From Alphaproteobacteria bacterium (GTDB lineage Bacteria; Myxococcota_A; UBA796; GCA-2862545): DNA of 64,000 bases. The stretch's first letter is position 1. Each line of letters opens with the position of its first letter. This document shows, one piece after another, positions 16,749 through 27,290 of the stretch. A program made the translations under genes and the position numbers. The notes below the pieces were generated by a model. That model ran no database searches, had not been told where the DNA came from, and was given only the letters and a program-made list of their open reading frames with translations. The DNA is taken from positions 4,909 to 68,908 of the forward strand of contig JACKEQ010000029.1 in assembly GCA_020632885.1 (NCBI GenBank), given 5' to 3'.

Positions 16749-17759
16749 ATGCTGCCCATCGCCGTCGATGCGATGGGGGGCGACCACGCCCCCGCGGCCA
16801 TCGTCGCGGGAGCCGTGCGTGCGGCCCACGCCGGGACCCCTGTGGTCCTGGTGGGCGACGCCGTGCGCCTTCGACCCCTGGTCGACACCGAGCTGCGCAA
16901 ACGCCTGCGCAGACGGGAGATCGACCTCACCGTCGAGCATGCTCCAGACGCGGTCGGTATGGCCGATTCGCCGTCGTCCGTGCGCAGCCGGCCCGACACG
17001 AGCGTCCGTCGCACCGTACAGCTCGTGGCCGAAGGGAAGGCCGCCGCGGCGGTGTCGTGCGGGAGCACCGGGGCCACCCTGTTCGCCGCCGTCCTCGATC
17101 TCGGCACCCTCGAGGGCGCCGATCGTCCGGCCATCGCCACGATGTTGCCCCGTCGCGACGGGGGACGGCTGGTGCTGCTCGATGCCGGTGCCAACGTGGA
17201 CTGCCGGCCCGAGCTCCTCGCGAGCTTCGCCCAGCTCGGCGCGGCCTACGCGGAGGTGTCGGGGGTTCCGCGCCCCCGCGTGGGGCTGCTCGCGAACGGC
17301 GAGGAGGACGGGAAGGGCAACATGCAGGTCCGCGCGACCCTGCCCCTCCTGCGGTCCCTGGATCTCGACGTGGTGGGCAACGTGGAGCCTTCGGCCGCCA
17401 TGGAGGGCGCCTGCGACGTGCTCGTGTGCGACGGCTTCGTGGGGAACGTGCTCCTGAAGGCCGCGGAGGGTGCGGTGGGCACGGTGGTGGCGCTGCTGCG
17501 CGAGGAGATCCGTCGCCGTCCGTCCGGGATGGTCGGGGCCTTCCTCCTGCGCGGGGCCTTCAAGCGCTTCCGGGCCCGGGTGGCCTGGGATGCCACGGGC
17601 GGGGCGCTGTTGCTCGGAGCGCGCGGTGTGGTGGTGGTGGGCCACGGTCGGGCGAACGCCGTTGCCGTGCAGGGCGCGATCGAGACGGCATCCCGGTACG
17701 CGCGGACCGGGCTGGTCGACGCCATGACCCGGCGGCTGGCGGGGGAACGACCCCGTTGA
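16749..17759 (+). CDS. plsX: Phosphate acyltransferase PlsX
   Basis: A 336-residue enzyme that makes acyl-phosphate from acyl-ACP for phospholipid synthesis. The opening IAVDAMGGDHAP is diagnostic. The conserved RPDTSVRRTV, GLLANGEEDGKGN and CDGFVGNVLLK blocks are present. The usual SAGNTGA motif reads SCGSTGA here, with Ser in place of Asn. It follows rpmF by 7 bp. The acpP promoter -35 element overlaps its stop codon. Confidence 0.95.
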   Translation: MLPIAVDAMGGDHAPAAIVAGAVRAAHAGTPVVLVGDAVRLRPLVDTELRKRLRRREIDLTVEHAPDAVGMADSPSSVRSRPDTSVRRTVQLVAEGKAAAAVSCGSTGATLFAAVLDLGTLEGADRPAIATMLPRRDGGRLVLLDAGANVDCRPELLASFAQLGAAYAEVSGVPRPRVGLLANGEEDGKGNMQVRATLPLLRSLDLDVVGNVEPSAAMEGACDVLVCDGFVGNVLLKAAEGAVGTVVALLREEIRRRPSGMVGAFLLRGAFKRFRARVAWDATGGALLLGARGVVVVGHGRANAVAVQGAIETASRYARTGLVDAMTRRLAGERPR

Positions 17760-17784
17760 CCCTCGCGTGGCGCTGGCATACAAC
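17756..17784 (+). promoter_or_regulatory. Promoter of acpP-fabF-rpiB
   Basis: TTGACC (17756-17761), a 17-bp spacer and TACAAC (17779-17784), one of the best matches to the housekeeping consensus in the window. The -35 element overlaps the plsX stop codon. A start near 17791 would give a leader of about 33 nt with AGGAGGA at 17814-17820, matching the need for abundant acyl carrier protein. Confidence 0.65.
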
Positions 17785-17823
17785 GCGCCGGTGCATCGGA
17801 GCATCCGATCGCAGGAGGATGGG

Positions 17824-18066
17824 ATGACTGCAGAGGAAGTGACCGAGAAGGTCCGCGACATCATCGCCGAGCGGCTCGACGTGAAGCGCAGCGAGGTGGT
17901 CCCGAGCGCGTCCTTCATCGACGACCTCAACGCCGACTCCCTCGACATCGTCGAGCTGGTGATGGGGATCGAGAAGGACTTCGACATCGAGATCCCGGAC
18001 GACGAGGCGGAGCGCATCCGCACGGTCCAGGACGCCGTCGACTACATCGTCGCCCACGTCTCCTGA
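17824..18066 (+). CDS. acpP: Acyl carrier protein
   Basis: An 80-residue acidic helical protein. The phosphopantetheine attachment site is the Ser of NADSLDIVELV in the standard position. It starts MTAEEVTEKVRDIIAERLDV. The ATG at 17824 has AGGAGGA four bases upstream; a longer upstream reading has no ribosome site. It carries growing acyl chains for FabF, which begins 11 bp downstream. Confidence 0.97.
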   Translation: MTAEEVTEKVRDIIAERLDVKRSEVVPSASFIDDLNADSLDIVELVMGIEKDFDIEIPDDEAERIRTVQDAVDYIVAHVS

Positions 18067-18076
18067 CGGGTCCTTC

Positions 18077-19375
18077 ATGACGCACGGCAACGTCCCGGAC
18101 AGCCGCCGGGTCGTCGTCACGGGGCTCGGGACGATCAACCCGTGCGGGCACGACGTCCCCACCACGTGGGACGCGATGGTGCACGCGCGGTCCGGTACCG
18201 GGCTCCTCACCCGCTTCGACGCGTCGGACCTGCCCAGCCAGGCGGCCGCCGAGGTGAAGGGCTTCGATCCCGAGGTCCGCCTCGGCCGCAAGCTCGCCAG
18301 GCGCATGGGCCTGTTCGCGCAGTACGCCGTCGTGGCGTCCCACGAGGCGCTCGACGACGCGGGCTTCGACGCGGACGCCCTCGCAGCCGCGAACGACCAG
18401 GGGGTCACCCCCGACGCCGATCCGTGGCTCGAGCGCTTCGGCGTGTACGTCGGCACCGGGATCGGTGGGTTCCCGGAGATCGCCGACGAGGCGGAGCGCC
18501 GCCTGCAGGACGGCACCCGCCGGATCAGCGCGCTGTTCATCCCGCGCGCCCTGAACAACCTCGCCACCGGGCAGATCGCGATCCGCTACGGCGCCCGCGG
18601 CCCGAGTCTCTGCATCGCCACGGCCTGCGCGGTGGGCAACCACAGCATCGGCGAGGCGTTTCGCGCCATCCAGCGGGGCGACGCCGACGTGCTGCTGGCC
18701 GGCGGCACCGAGGCCGCGCTCACGCCGCTCGGGTACGGCGGCTTCATGACCATGCGCGCCCTCACCCGGAACGTCGAGAGCCCCGGTTCGGCGAGCCGTC
18801 CCTTCGATGGCGATCGCGACGGGTTCGTGATGGGCGAAGGGGCGGGCATCCTGGTGCTGGAGTCCCTGGCCCACGCGAGGGCGCGGGGTGCGCGGATCTA
18901 CTGCGAGCTCGTGGGGTACGCGGCCACCACGGACGCCCACCACATCACGGCACCTGCGCCTGGCCACGGCGGGGCGGCTCGCTGCATGAAGCTCGCGCTG
19001 GCCTCGGCGGGCGTGGCTCCCGAGGATGTGGGCTACATCAATGCCCACGGCACGAGCACCCCGCTCAACGACGCCGAGGAGACCGTCGCGATCAAGACGG
19101 TCTTCGGCGATCACGCGCGCCGGGTGGTGATCTCGAGCACGAAGGGCGTGTCGGGGCACCTCCTGGGCGCGGCGGGCGGGCTGGAGGCTGTGGCGGTCTG
19201 CAAGGCCCTGGAGACGGGCGTGCTCCCGCCGACGGCGCACCTGGATCATCCGGATCCGGCGTGTGATCTGGACTACTGCCCGCGCGAGGCCCGCGAGACC
19301 CGGCCGCGCGTGGCGCTCTCGAACGGCTTCGGCTTCGGAGGGACCAACGCATGCCTGGTGTTCAGGACGTTCTGA
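18077..19375 (+). CDS. fabF: 3-oxoacyl-ACP synthase II
   Basis: A 432-residue beta-ketoacyl-ACP synthase that elongates acyl-ACP with malonyl-ACP. The catalytic Cys184 is in TACAVGNHS, His324 in NAHGTSTPLND, Lys356 in KGVSGH and His361 in the same motif. The C-terminal NGFGFGGTNACL glycine-rich loop is present. It starts 11 bp after acpP and overlaps rpiB by 25 bp. fabD, fabG and fabH are not in this cluster. Confidence 0.96.
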   Translation: MTHGNVPDSRRVVVTGLGTINPCGHDVPTTWDAMVHARSGTGLLTRFDASDLPSQAAAEVKGFDPEVRLGRKLARRMGLFAQYAVVASHEALDDAGFDADALAAANDQGVTPDADPWLERFGVYVGTGIGGFPEIADEAERRLQDGTRRISALFIPRALNNLATGQIAIRYGARGPSLCIATACAVGNHSIGEAFRAIQRGDADVLLAGGTEAALTPLGYGGFMTMRALTRNVESPGSASRPFDGDRDGFVMGEGAGILVLESLAHARARGARIYCELVGYAATTDAHHITAPAPGHGGAARCMKLALASAGVAPEDVGYINAHGTSTPLNDAEETVAIKTVFGDHARRVVISSTKGVSGHLLGAAGGLEAVAVCKALETGVLPPTAHLDHPDPACDLDYCPREARETRPRVALSNGFGFGGTNACLVFRTF

Positions 19376-19797
19376 CGCTCGTGGTGGGGTCGGACCACGC
19401 GGCGGTCGCGCTGCGCGGCGCTGTGGTGGCCCACCTGCGGAGCCGTGGGCACACCGTGAACGAAGAGGGCCCGGCCGTCGGGGAATCGGCGGACTACCCG
19501 GACGTGGCGCGTCCGATCGCGGAGCGCGTGGCCCGCGGGGAGCTCGACCGGGCCGTGCTGATCTGCGGGACGGGCCAGGGGATGGCGATGACCGCGAACA
19601 AGGTGGCGAACGTGCGGGCGGCGCTGGTCATGGAGACGTTCTCGGCGCGGATGGCCACCCAGCACAACGACGCGCGGATCCTGTGTCTGGGGGCGCGCGT
19701 GGTGGGCGAGGGGCTGGCGCTCGACTGCGTGGATGCCTGGCTGGACGCGTCGTTCGAGGGCGGGCGGCACGCGCGCCGGGTCGAGAGGATCGGCTGA
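19351..19797 (+). CDS. rpiB: Ribose-5-phosphate isomerase B
   Basis: A 148-residue RpiB/LacAB family isomerase interconverting ribose-5-phosphate and ribulose-5-phosphate. The N-terminal SDHAA replaces the usual SDHAG or CDHVG motif. ICGTGQGMAMTANK holds the catalytic Cys, QHNDARIL is conserved, and FEGGRHARRVERI is the family C-terminus. It starts inside the fabF 3' end (25-bp overlap), in line with translational coupling. The 90-bp repeats follow. Confidence 0.93.
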   Translation: MPGVQDVLTLVVGSDHAAVALRGAVVAHLRSRGHTVNEEGPAVGESADYPDVARPIAERVARGELDRAVLICGTGQGMAMTANKVANVRAALVMETFSARMATQHNDARILCLGARVVGEGLALDCVDAWLDASFEGGRHARRVERIG

Positions 19798-19820
19798 TTT
19801 CCGGCGTTATGTCGTAGGGT

Positions 19821-20070
19821 GGGTCCGGATTTCCTCTTATCGGATGGCGGGATCCTGGATAACCCCCGTGGCAGCGGGGGAGAGGGTGGGTTCTCGGGGT
19901 GAGTGAGGTTCCCCCTGGATTTCCTCTTCACGGACCTGCGAAATCTCGATAACCCCCGTGGCAGCGGGGGAGAGGGTGGGTTCTCGGGGTGAGCGAGGTT
20001 CCCCCTGGATTTCCTCTCCACAGACCTGCGAAACCCCGATAACCCCCGTGGCAGCGGGGGAGAGGGTGGG
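19821..20070. repeat. 90-bp tandem repeat, about 2.8 copies, with hairpins
   Basis: The sequence AACCCCCGTGGCAGCGGGGG recurs at 19861, 19951 and 20041, an exact 90-bp period. TGGATTTCCTCT or its variant recurs at 19828, 19918 and 20008. Each unit contains a CCCCCG-TGGCAG-CGGGGG hairpin. Units 1 and 2 differ by a few substitutions only. The block fills the gap between convergent genes (rpiB and a membrane protein). It could act as a transcription barrier or a REP-like element. There are no spacers of CRISPR type. Confidence 0.9.
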
Positions 20071-20082
20071 CCCTGAGAAGCG

Positions 20083-21516
20083 CTACCGCTCCAGGAAGCT
20101 GAACCGCCCATACGGGTGATCCACCTCCACATGCGCCCAGTGCCACGCGCGGATCCGCGGATCCACGAGCATCTCGCGATCGGACACGAACAGCGGTGAC
20201 GGGTCGATGGCCCCGAGATCCGGAGCCGGCTTCAGCCCCTCGTCCTGGAACGGGTCGAACGACGGGTCACACGGCCCCAACACCAGGATCTGTGGCCGCT
20301 GGTCCAGCACATAGGCCCCGTCGCCCACCTCGTGCCCGGCATGCTGGAGCGGGTCCCGGTGCCCCTCGGTCGCGATGTGACGGTCGTTGAGCCCGAGCGT
20401 GTCCAGGAACGGCCCATCCGCGTAGTACGCCAGGGCTCCCGCACACGACGCCGCCACCGCCGCCCCCGGTCGCTCGCGGGCCAGCGCGCGTCCCGCGGCT
20501 TCGGCGTAGGCCATCGTCGACCGCAGCTGCGCGGTGGTCGCGAACGCCCCCGCCAGCGGGGAGAGCCCCGACACCAGCAACCCCAGCACCGCCACCACCG
20601 CCGGACGGGCGTGCACGGGCCCCGCCAGCACCGCCAGCGCACAGAGGGGCGCCAGGAGCGGCACCAGGAACCGGTGGTACGCCATGTAGTCCCCACCCAC
20701 CACCACGACGTAGGCGCCGAACCCCGTCACGAAGGCGAGCAGCCGCCAGCGTCGCGGGCTCGAGCCGGCGCCCACGACCGCCGCGGCGAGCAGCACGAGG
20801 CCCCCGTGCCGCACGAGGTACTCCGCGACGTACAGCACACCCCGCGCCACGACCGGCCCGCTGAACCCCACCTTCGCGTGGGCCGTGTTGGGCACCACGT
20901 CCCCGTAGTTCGTCCAGCGCCAGAGGGTCGCGAGCCCCACGATCACCGCGATCCCAGCGAGCGGCGCCAGGGCCTCCCGCCAGCGCGCACCCGGCCAGAG
21001 GAGCAGCGCCAGCGCCACGAGCAACAGGCCATCGGGGCGCAGGAGGAACAGGAGGGACCCCACGATCGCGAGCCCGCGACGGTCTGCGAGGGAGGCCGCC
21101 AGCAGGAGCTCCCACGTGCCCCACGCCACGGCGGGTGTCTCGAGCCCCGCGACCGCCCACGGACCGAGGGGCAGGCAGCAGGCGAGCAGGAGCGCGGCCC
21201 ACGGACCCGGAGACCCCACGAGCACGCCGCTCGTCGTCGCGACCCGCACGAGGAGCCCGAGCGTGGCGAGCACGCCGAGCAGCACGGCCGCGCCCTTCTC
21301 CAGCCCGACCAGGGCGGCGGGGACGAGCGCCACGGTCCAGAGGAGGTTCGTGATCCCCTCCACCGGCGGGGCCCCGGGGTCGAACACCAACCCGTACCCG
21401 CGGGCCGCATTGCGCGCGTAGCGGAGCGAGATGTACGCGTCCTCGTGGAAGTAGCCGAACAGGACGGCCTGGAGCGCCACGACGGCCACCGCGAGGGCGA
21501 GCAGACGGCGCGTCAC
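20083..21516 (-). CDS. GT-C family membrane glycosyltransferase-like protein
   Basis: A 477-residue membrane protein with about ten hydrophobic helices. After the first helix comes FHEDAYISLRYARNAARGYGLVF followed by EGITNLLW, the acidic-loop signature shared with AftB-like and other GT-C transferases acting on lipid-linked sugars. The last 80 residues are soluble and end GRFSFLER. The start is GTG 21514-21516, overlapping the GNAT stop (GTGA). The acceptor is unknown. Confidence 0.65.
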   Translation of the reverse strand: MTRRLLALAVAVVALQAVLFGYFHEDAYISLRYARNAARGYGLVFDPGAPPVEGITNLLWTVALVPAALVGLEKGAAVLLGVLATLGLLVRVATTSGVLVGSPGPWAALLLACCLPLGPWAVAGLETPAVAWGTWELLLAASLADRRGLAIVGSLLFLLRPDGLLLVALALLLWPGARWREALAPLAGIAVIVGLATLWRWTNYGDVVPNTAHAKVGFSGPVVARGVLYVAEYLVRHGGLVLLAAAVVGAGSSPRRWRLLAFVTGFGAYVVVVGGDYMAYHRFLVPLLAPLCALAVLAGPVHARPAVVAVLGLLVSGLSPLAGAFATTAQLRSTMAYAEAAGRALARERPGAAVAASCAGALAYYADGPFLDTLGLNDRHIATEGHRDPLQHAGHEVGDGAYVLDQRPQILVLGPCDPSFDPFQDEGLKPAPDLGAIDPSPLFVSDREMLVDPRIRAWHWAHVEVDHPYGRFSFLER

Positions 21517-22112
21517 GCAGGGCCCGGCCGGAGCATGACCCACGCCGTGAACCCGCCGAGCACGCCGTTCTGGGCGGCGATCGAGAAGCCCATGTGCTCG
21601 TAGAGCCGGACGTTGCGGGCGTTGGTGGTCACGGCGAGCACGCCGGTGTCGAGACCGTCCAGCGCCTCGCGCGCCATCCGCAGGCCCCGGCCACGACCGA
21701 GCTCGGGGTGGACCGCGAGGGACACGGCCTCCACCCAGGGCTCGCTCGGCCGCACGAGGTTCTTGAGCTGGTGGAGCGCGCGGTCGGCCGTGAGGAGCCG
21801 CATCGTCGCCGCCACGCCGAGGGTGCCGGGAGCGCGCAGCAGGCCGTTGCGCAGGTAGCCGAGGGTGCCGAGCTGCAGGTCCGGTGGGGCGGAGACGAGC
21901 ACGCCCACGGGGCGCCCGTCGCGCTCGTGCACGTCGATGCGCGCCCCAGCGTCGCGGCGTAGCTTCAGGAGGCGCGGCATCAGGAAGGCGAGACCGGCGT
22001 CCACGTGCTCGCCGAGCAGGAAGCGGTAGGCGGGGTCGTCGCGGAACGCGAGCGCCATGAGCGCGGCCACGGCCTCGTGGTCGTCCGGATGGTAGGGGCG
22101 CAGGGCGCTCAT
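21513..22112 (-). CDS. GNAT family N-acetyltransferase
   Basis: A 199-residue protein with the GNAT acetyl-CoA site HPELGRGRGLRMAREAL (about residues 139-155) and the C-terminal NARNVRLYEHMGFS block. The N-terminus reads MSALRPYHPDDHEAVAALM, typical of the fold. The substrate is unknown. Its stop overlaps the GTG start of the downstream membrane protein, and the gene is divergent from glyA with 97 bp between. Confidence 0.85.
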   Translation of the reverse strand: MSALRPYHPDDHEAVAALMALAFRDDPAYRFLLGEHVDAGLAFLMPRLLKLRRDAGARIDVHERDGRPVGVLVSAPPDLQLGTLGYLRNGLLRAPGTLGVAATMRLLTADRALHQLKNLVRPSEPWVEAVSLAVHPELGRGRGLRMAREALDGLDTGVLAVTTNARNVRLYEHMGFSIAAQNGVLGGFTAWVMLRPGPA

Positions 22113-22156
22113 GGCTCACTCCACCCCGCGGGGTCCCACAAACGGGGCGCGGGGGT

Positions 22157-22185
22157 TTGGGACTCGCAGGGGAAGAGGATAGCGG
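22157..22185 (+). promoter_or_regulatory. Possible glyA promoter
   Basis: TTGGGA (22157-22162), a 17-bp spacer and TAGCGG (22180-22185), upstream of the glyA ATG at 22210. It would give a leader under 20 nt containing AGGAG at 22200-22204. The match is weaker than at acpP. Confidence 0.35.
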
Positions 22186-22209
22186 TTCGGCGCCACACCA
22201 GGAGCCTCC

Positions 22210-23457
22210 ATGCGCGCCCTCGCCGACGCCGATCCCGCCGTCTACGCCGCCATGCTCGCCGAGCTCACCCGCCAGCGCGAGGACCTCGAGCTGATCGCGA
22301 GCGAGAACTACGTCTCGCCCGCCGTCATGGAGGCCGCCGGCAGCTGGCTCACCAACAAGTACGCGGAGGGCCTCCCCAACCGGCGCTACTACGGCGGCTG
22401 CGAGCACGTCGACGAGGTCGAGCTGCTCGCCCGCAACCGCGCCAAGGAGCTCTTCGGGTGCGTCGGCGCCAACGTGCAGCCCCACTCCGGCGCGCAGGCC
22501 AACGCTGCCGCCTACCTCACCCTCTGCGAGCCCGGCGACACCATCCTCGGCCTCGACCTCTCGCACGGCGGCCACCTCACCCACGGCTCCCCCGTGAACA
22601 GCTCGGGCCTCATCTACAAGGCCGTGCACTACCAGCTCGATCCCGCCACCGGCCGCCTGGACATGGACCGCGTGCGCGATCTCGCCCGCGAGCACCGCCC
22701 GAAGGTCATCGTCGCCGGCGCCAGCGCCTACCCGCGGATCATCGAGTTCGCGGAGTTCCGGGCCATCGCCGACGAGGTCGGCGCCTACCTGCTCGCGGAC
22801 ATGGCCCACATCGCGGGCCTCGTGGCGGCTGGGCTCCACCCGAGCCCCATCCCGCACTGCGAGATCGTCACCACCACCACGCACAAGACCCTCCGGGGTC
22901 CGCGAGGCGGGCTCATCATGGCGCAGAAGGACTTCGCGAACGCCATGAACAAGTCGGTGTTCCCGGGCATCCAGGGCGGTCCGCTGATGCACGCCATCGC
23001 CGCCAAGGCCGTCGCGTTCGGGGAGGCCCTGCAGCCCTCCTTCCGGACGTACAGCGCGGCCGTGGTGGAGAACGCCCGCGTCATGGCGGAGCGCCTCATG
23101 GAGCGCGGGCTCACGCTGGTGTCGGGGGGTACCGACAACCACCTGATGCTCGTCGACCTCGGGGAGACCTGCTCGGGCAAGGACGCCGAGGAGGCCCTCG
23201 GCGCCGCGGGCATCACGGTGAACAAGAACACCGTGCCGGGCGAGAAGCGCAGCCCGTTCGTCACGAGCGGCGTGCGCATCGGCACCCCGGCCATGACCAC
23301 CCGCGGCATGGGCGCTGCCGAGAGCCGCCAGGTGGCCGACTGGATCGCGGACGCCATCGAGCTGCGCGAAGACCCCGACAAGCTCGCGGCCCTGCGCGGC
23401 CGGGTTCGGGAGCTCTGCGGACGTCACCCCATCTACGCCGACATCGCCGAGGGCTGA
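22210..23457 (+). CDS. glyA: Serine hydroxymethyltransferase
   Basis: A 415-residue PLP enzyme converting serine and tetrahydrofolate to glycine and methylene-tetrahydrofolate. The N-terminal REDLELIASENYVSP and NKYAEGLPNRRYYGG, NVQPHSGAQAN, and the PLP Lys226 in TTTTHKTLRGPRGG are all present. It is full length. The next gene, nrdR, starts at the base after its stop codon, and the cluster continues into riboflavin genes, a known arrangement in proteobacteria. Confidence 0.98.
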   Translation: MRALADADPAVYAAMLAELTRQREDLELIASENYVSPAVMEAAGSWLTNKYAEGLPNRRYYGGCEHVDEVELLARNRAKELFGCVGANVQPHSGAQANAAAYLTLCEPGDTILGLDLSHGGHLTHGSPVNSSGLIYKAVHYQLDPATGRLDMDRVRDLAREHRPKVIVAGASAYPRIIEFAEFRAIADEVGAYLLADMAHIAGLVAAGLHPSPIPHCEIVTTTTHKTLRGPRGGLIMAQKDFANAMNKSVFPGIQGGPLMHAIAAKAVAFGEALQPSFRTYSAAVVENARVMAERLMERGLTLVSGGTDNHLMLVDLGETCSGKDAEEALGAAGITVNKNTVPGEKRSPFVTSGVRIGTPAMTTRGMGAAESRQVADWIADAIELREDPDKLAALRGRVRELCGRHPIYADIAEG

Positions 23458-23913
23458 TTGCGCTGTCCCTCCTGCCAGCACGACGACTCCCGGGTCGTCG
23501 ACTCCCGCACCACCGGCGACAGCATCCGGCGCCGCCGGCAGTGCGCGTCGTGCGGCGCGCGCTTCACCACCCACGAGCGCCTGGAGCAGCGGCTGCTCTG
23601 GGTGCTGAAGAAGGACGGCCAGCGGGAGCCCTGGAGCCGCGAGAAGGTCCTGCACGGCATCGCGCTCGCGTGCCACAAGCGCCCTGTGGACGCGATGGGC
23701 ATGGAGGCGGCCGCGGACCGCGTGGAGGCTGCCCTCGACGGCCTCACCGAGGTGGACTCCCGGCGCATCGGGCGCGAGGTGCAGGAGGTGCTCCGGCAGC
23801 TCGATCCCGTCGCCATGGTGCGGTTCGTGAGCGTCTACCAGGAGTTCGAGAGCCTCGAGCAGTTCGTGGATCTCATCCGGCCCCTCCAGGTGGCGCCGTG
23901 TCCGGAGCCCTGA
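23458..23913 (+). CDS. nrdR: Transcriptional repressor NrdR
   Basis: A 151-residue regulator of ribonucleotide reductase genes. The N-terminal zinc ribbon has CPSC and CASC pairs (RCPSCQHDD, RRQCASCGARFTT), followed by the ATP-cone domain (LKKDGQREPWSREKVLHGI). The start is an unusual TTG directly after the glyA TGA, giving the conserved MRCPxC opening. The 3' end overlaps the ribD start by 16 bp. Confidence 0.95.
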   Translation: MRCPSCQHDDSRVVDSRTTGDSIRRRRQCASCGARFTTHERLEQRLLWVLKKDGQREPWSREKVLHGIALACHKRPVDAMGMEAAADRVEAALDGLTEVDSRRIGREVQEVLRQLDPVAMVRFVSVYQEFESLEQFVDLIRPLQVAPCPEP

Positions 23914-24977
23914 CGGACGAGATCGGGATGCTCCTCGCCATCCAGGAGGTGGCGGAGGCGCTGGGGACCACGGCCCCGAACCCCACGGTGGGCGCGGTGG
24001 TGATGCGCGACGGCGAGCTCCTCGGGCGGGGGCACACACAGCCCGTGGGCGGTCCGCACGCGGAGGTGATGGCGCTCCGGGACTGCCGTGCCAACGGGCA
24101 TGACCCCGCGGGCGCCACGGTCTACGTGACGCTCGAGCCCTGCGGGCACCACGGGCGTACGCCGCCGTGCACCGACGCCCTGCTCGAGGCTCGCGTGAAG
24201 CGGGTGGTGGTGGGGGTGGTGGACCCCACCGAGCCCATGCGCGGCCGTTCGCTCGACCGCCTCCGCGCGGAAGGCGTCGACATCGAGCTCGGCGTGCTGT
24301 CCGACCGCTGCGAGGACACCCTGCGGGGCTGGATCCGTGCGGTCTCCCAGGGCCTCCCGGAGGTGACGCTGAAGGTGGCGACCTCGGCGGACGGTGCGGT
24401 GGCCACGGCCACCGGAGAGAGCCAGTGGATCACGGGGGAGGAGGCGCGGGCCGCCGGTCGGGCCCTGCGTGCCGAGCACGATGCCATCCTGGTGGGCATC
24501 GGCACCGTGCTGGCCGACGACCCCCGCCTCACCACGCGCATCGCCGGTCGCCGCGACCCCGTGCCCGTCGTCCTGGACACCCGGGGTCGCTTCCCGCCGG
24601 GCTGCGCGCTCGACCGCCCCGAGACCCTCGTGTTCACGGGGCCGGACGCAGACCCGGGTCCCCTCCGGGCCCAGCGGATCGGGGTGCCCTCGGGGCCAGG
24701 CGGCGTCTCGGTGGACGCGGTGCTTCGCGCGCTCGTGGATCGCGGGCTCCACCGCGTGCTGGTGGAGGGAGGTGCTGCGGTGGCCCGCTCGCTGCTCGAC
24801 GCCGGCCGGGTGGACACCGTGGTGCAGTTCGTGGCCGGCAAGCTCGTCCCGGGCGGGCGGGGCTGGGTGGGCGGCGCGCCCCTCGGGAGCCTCGCCGACG
24901 CCGTGGAGCTCGAGCTGCTCGACGTCACCCGGGTGGGCGCGGACGCCCGGTTGCGCTGGCGCGCGCGGAGGGACTGA
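23898..24977 (+). CDS. ribD: Bifunctional diaminohydroxyphosphoribosylaminopyrimidine deaminase / reductase
   Basis: A 359-residue enzyme for the second and third steps of riboflavin synthesis. The deaminase domain (1-145) has the zinc site HAEVMAL and PCGHHGRTPPC. The reductase domain (about 150-359) has TLKVATSADG, SQWITGEEAR, and GTVLADDPRLTTR. The start GTG 23898 lies within nrdR, preceded by AGGTGG; an in-frame ATG at 23928 would trim the N-terminus. It is followed after 1 bp by ribE. Confidence 0.95.
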   Translation: MSGALTDEIGMLLAIQEVAEALGTTAPNPTVGAVVMRDGELLGRGHTQPVGGPHAEVMALRDCRANGHDPAGATVYVTLEPCGHHGRTPPCTDALLEARVKRVVVGVVDPTEPMRGRSLDRLRAEGVDIELGVLSDRCEDTLRGWIRAVSQGLPEVTLKVATSADGAVATATGESQWITGEEARAAGRALRAEHDAILVGIGTVLADDPRLTTRIAGRRDPVPVVLDTRGRFPPGCALDRPETLVFTGPDADPGPLRAQRIGVPSGPGGVSVDAVLRALVDRGLHRVLVEGGAAVARSLLDAGRVDTVVQFVAGKLVPGGRGWVGGAPLGSLADAVELELLDVTRVGADARLRWRARRD

Positions 24978-24978
24978 G

Positions 24979-25614
24979 ATGTTCACGGGTCTCGTGGAGG
25001 ACGTGGGGGAGATCGTGGCCGTCCGGCCCGAGGGCAACGGCGCGCGGCTCACGATCCGCACGGCCCTCCCGCTGGACGAGGTCAGGCTGGGCGACTCGAT
25101 CGCGGTGGACGGCGCCTGCCTCACGGCCGAGGCCTTCGAGCCGGGCGCGTTCGTCGTCGTGGCCGGTCGCGAGACGCTCCTCCGCACGACGGTCGGCGGC
25201 TTCCGGGCCGGCCGGGCCGTGCACCTCGAGCGCGCGATGCGCGTGGGCGACCGGCTGGACGGGCACATCGTCCAGGGCCACGTCGACGGGGTCGGGCGCG
25301 TGGTGTCGATGGACCTGCGCGGTGAGTCGTGGGTGCTCTGGGTGGCCCTCGACCCCGCACAGATGCGCTTCGTGGCCGAGAAGGGCTCGGTGGCCATCGA
25401 CGGGGTCAGCCTCACGGTGAACGAGGTCGCCTCCGAGCGGTTCCGCGTGAACATCGTGCCCCACACGGCGCGGGTCACCCGACTGGCGGGCTTCCGACCC
25501 GGCCAGACGGTGAACGTGGAGGTGGACGTGCTCGCGAAGTACGTCGCCCGCCTGCTCCAGGCCGACGGTGAGCCCGATCTGCTCACGCGGCTGAAGCAGA
25601 ACGGGTTCCGCTGA
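24979..25614 (+). CDS. ribE: Riboflavin synthase alpha subunit
   Basis: A 211-residue enzyme that dismutates two lumazines to riboflavin. It consists of two related barrel halves: MFTGLVEDVGEIVAV... with VDGACLTAE and, in the second half, IVQGHVDGVG followed by IDGVSLTVNEV and FRVNIVPHT. The tail is LTRLKQNGFR. It starts 1 bp after ribD and has GAGG just before the ATG. Confidence 0.96.
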   Translation: MFTGLVEDVGEIVAVRPEGNGARLTIRTALPLDEVRLGDSIAVDGACLTAEAFEPGAFVVVAGRETLLRTTVGGFRAGRAVHLERAMRVGDRLDGHIVQGHVDGVGRVVSMDLRGESWVLWVALDPAQMRFVAEKGSVAIDGVSLTVNEVASERFRVNIVPHTARVTRLAGFRPGQTVNVEVDVLAKYVARLLQADGEPDLLTRLKQNGFR

Positions 25615-25649
25615 CGCGACGTCGGTTAGGGGTGCGGTCCGGAGGACCC

Positions 25650-26795
<1,146 letters not shown>

Positions 26796-26816
26796 GACGC
26801 CGGCTCGGAGGTACAC

Positions 26817-27289
<473 letters not shown>

Positions 27290-27290
<1 letters not shown>

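Noticed and set aside
19821..20070. The 90-bp repeat block as a CRISPR array
   Set aside because: Units are 90 bp throughout and nearly identical, with no variable spacers, no leader and no cas genes nearby.
19494..20132. Minus-strand frame with three Pro/Arg-rich 30-residue repeats
   Set aside because: The frame is open because the 90-bp units are a multiple of three. It has no ribosome site and its upstream part is antisense to rpiB. Treated as non-coding repeat.
20083..24039. A 1318-codon minus-strand frame running through the GT-C gene and the glyA region
   Set aside because: Only its 3' end (20083-21516) carries plausible membrane protein sequence. The rest is antisense to glyA/nrdR and starts in low-complexity Arg/Ala sequence.
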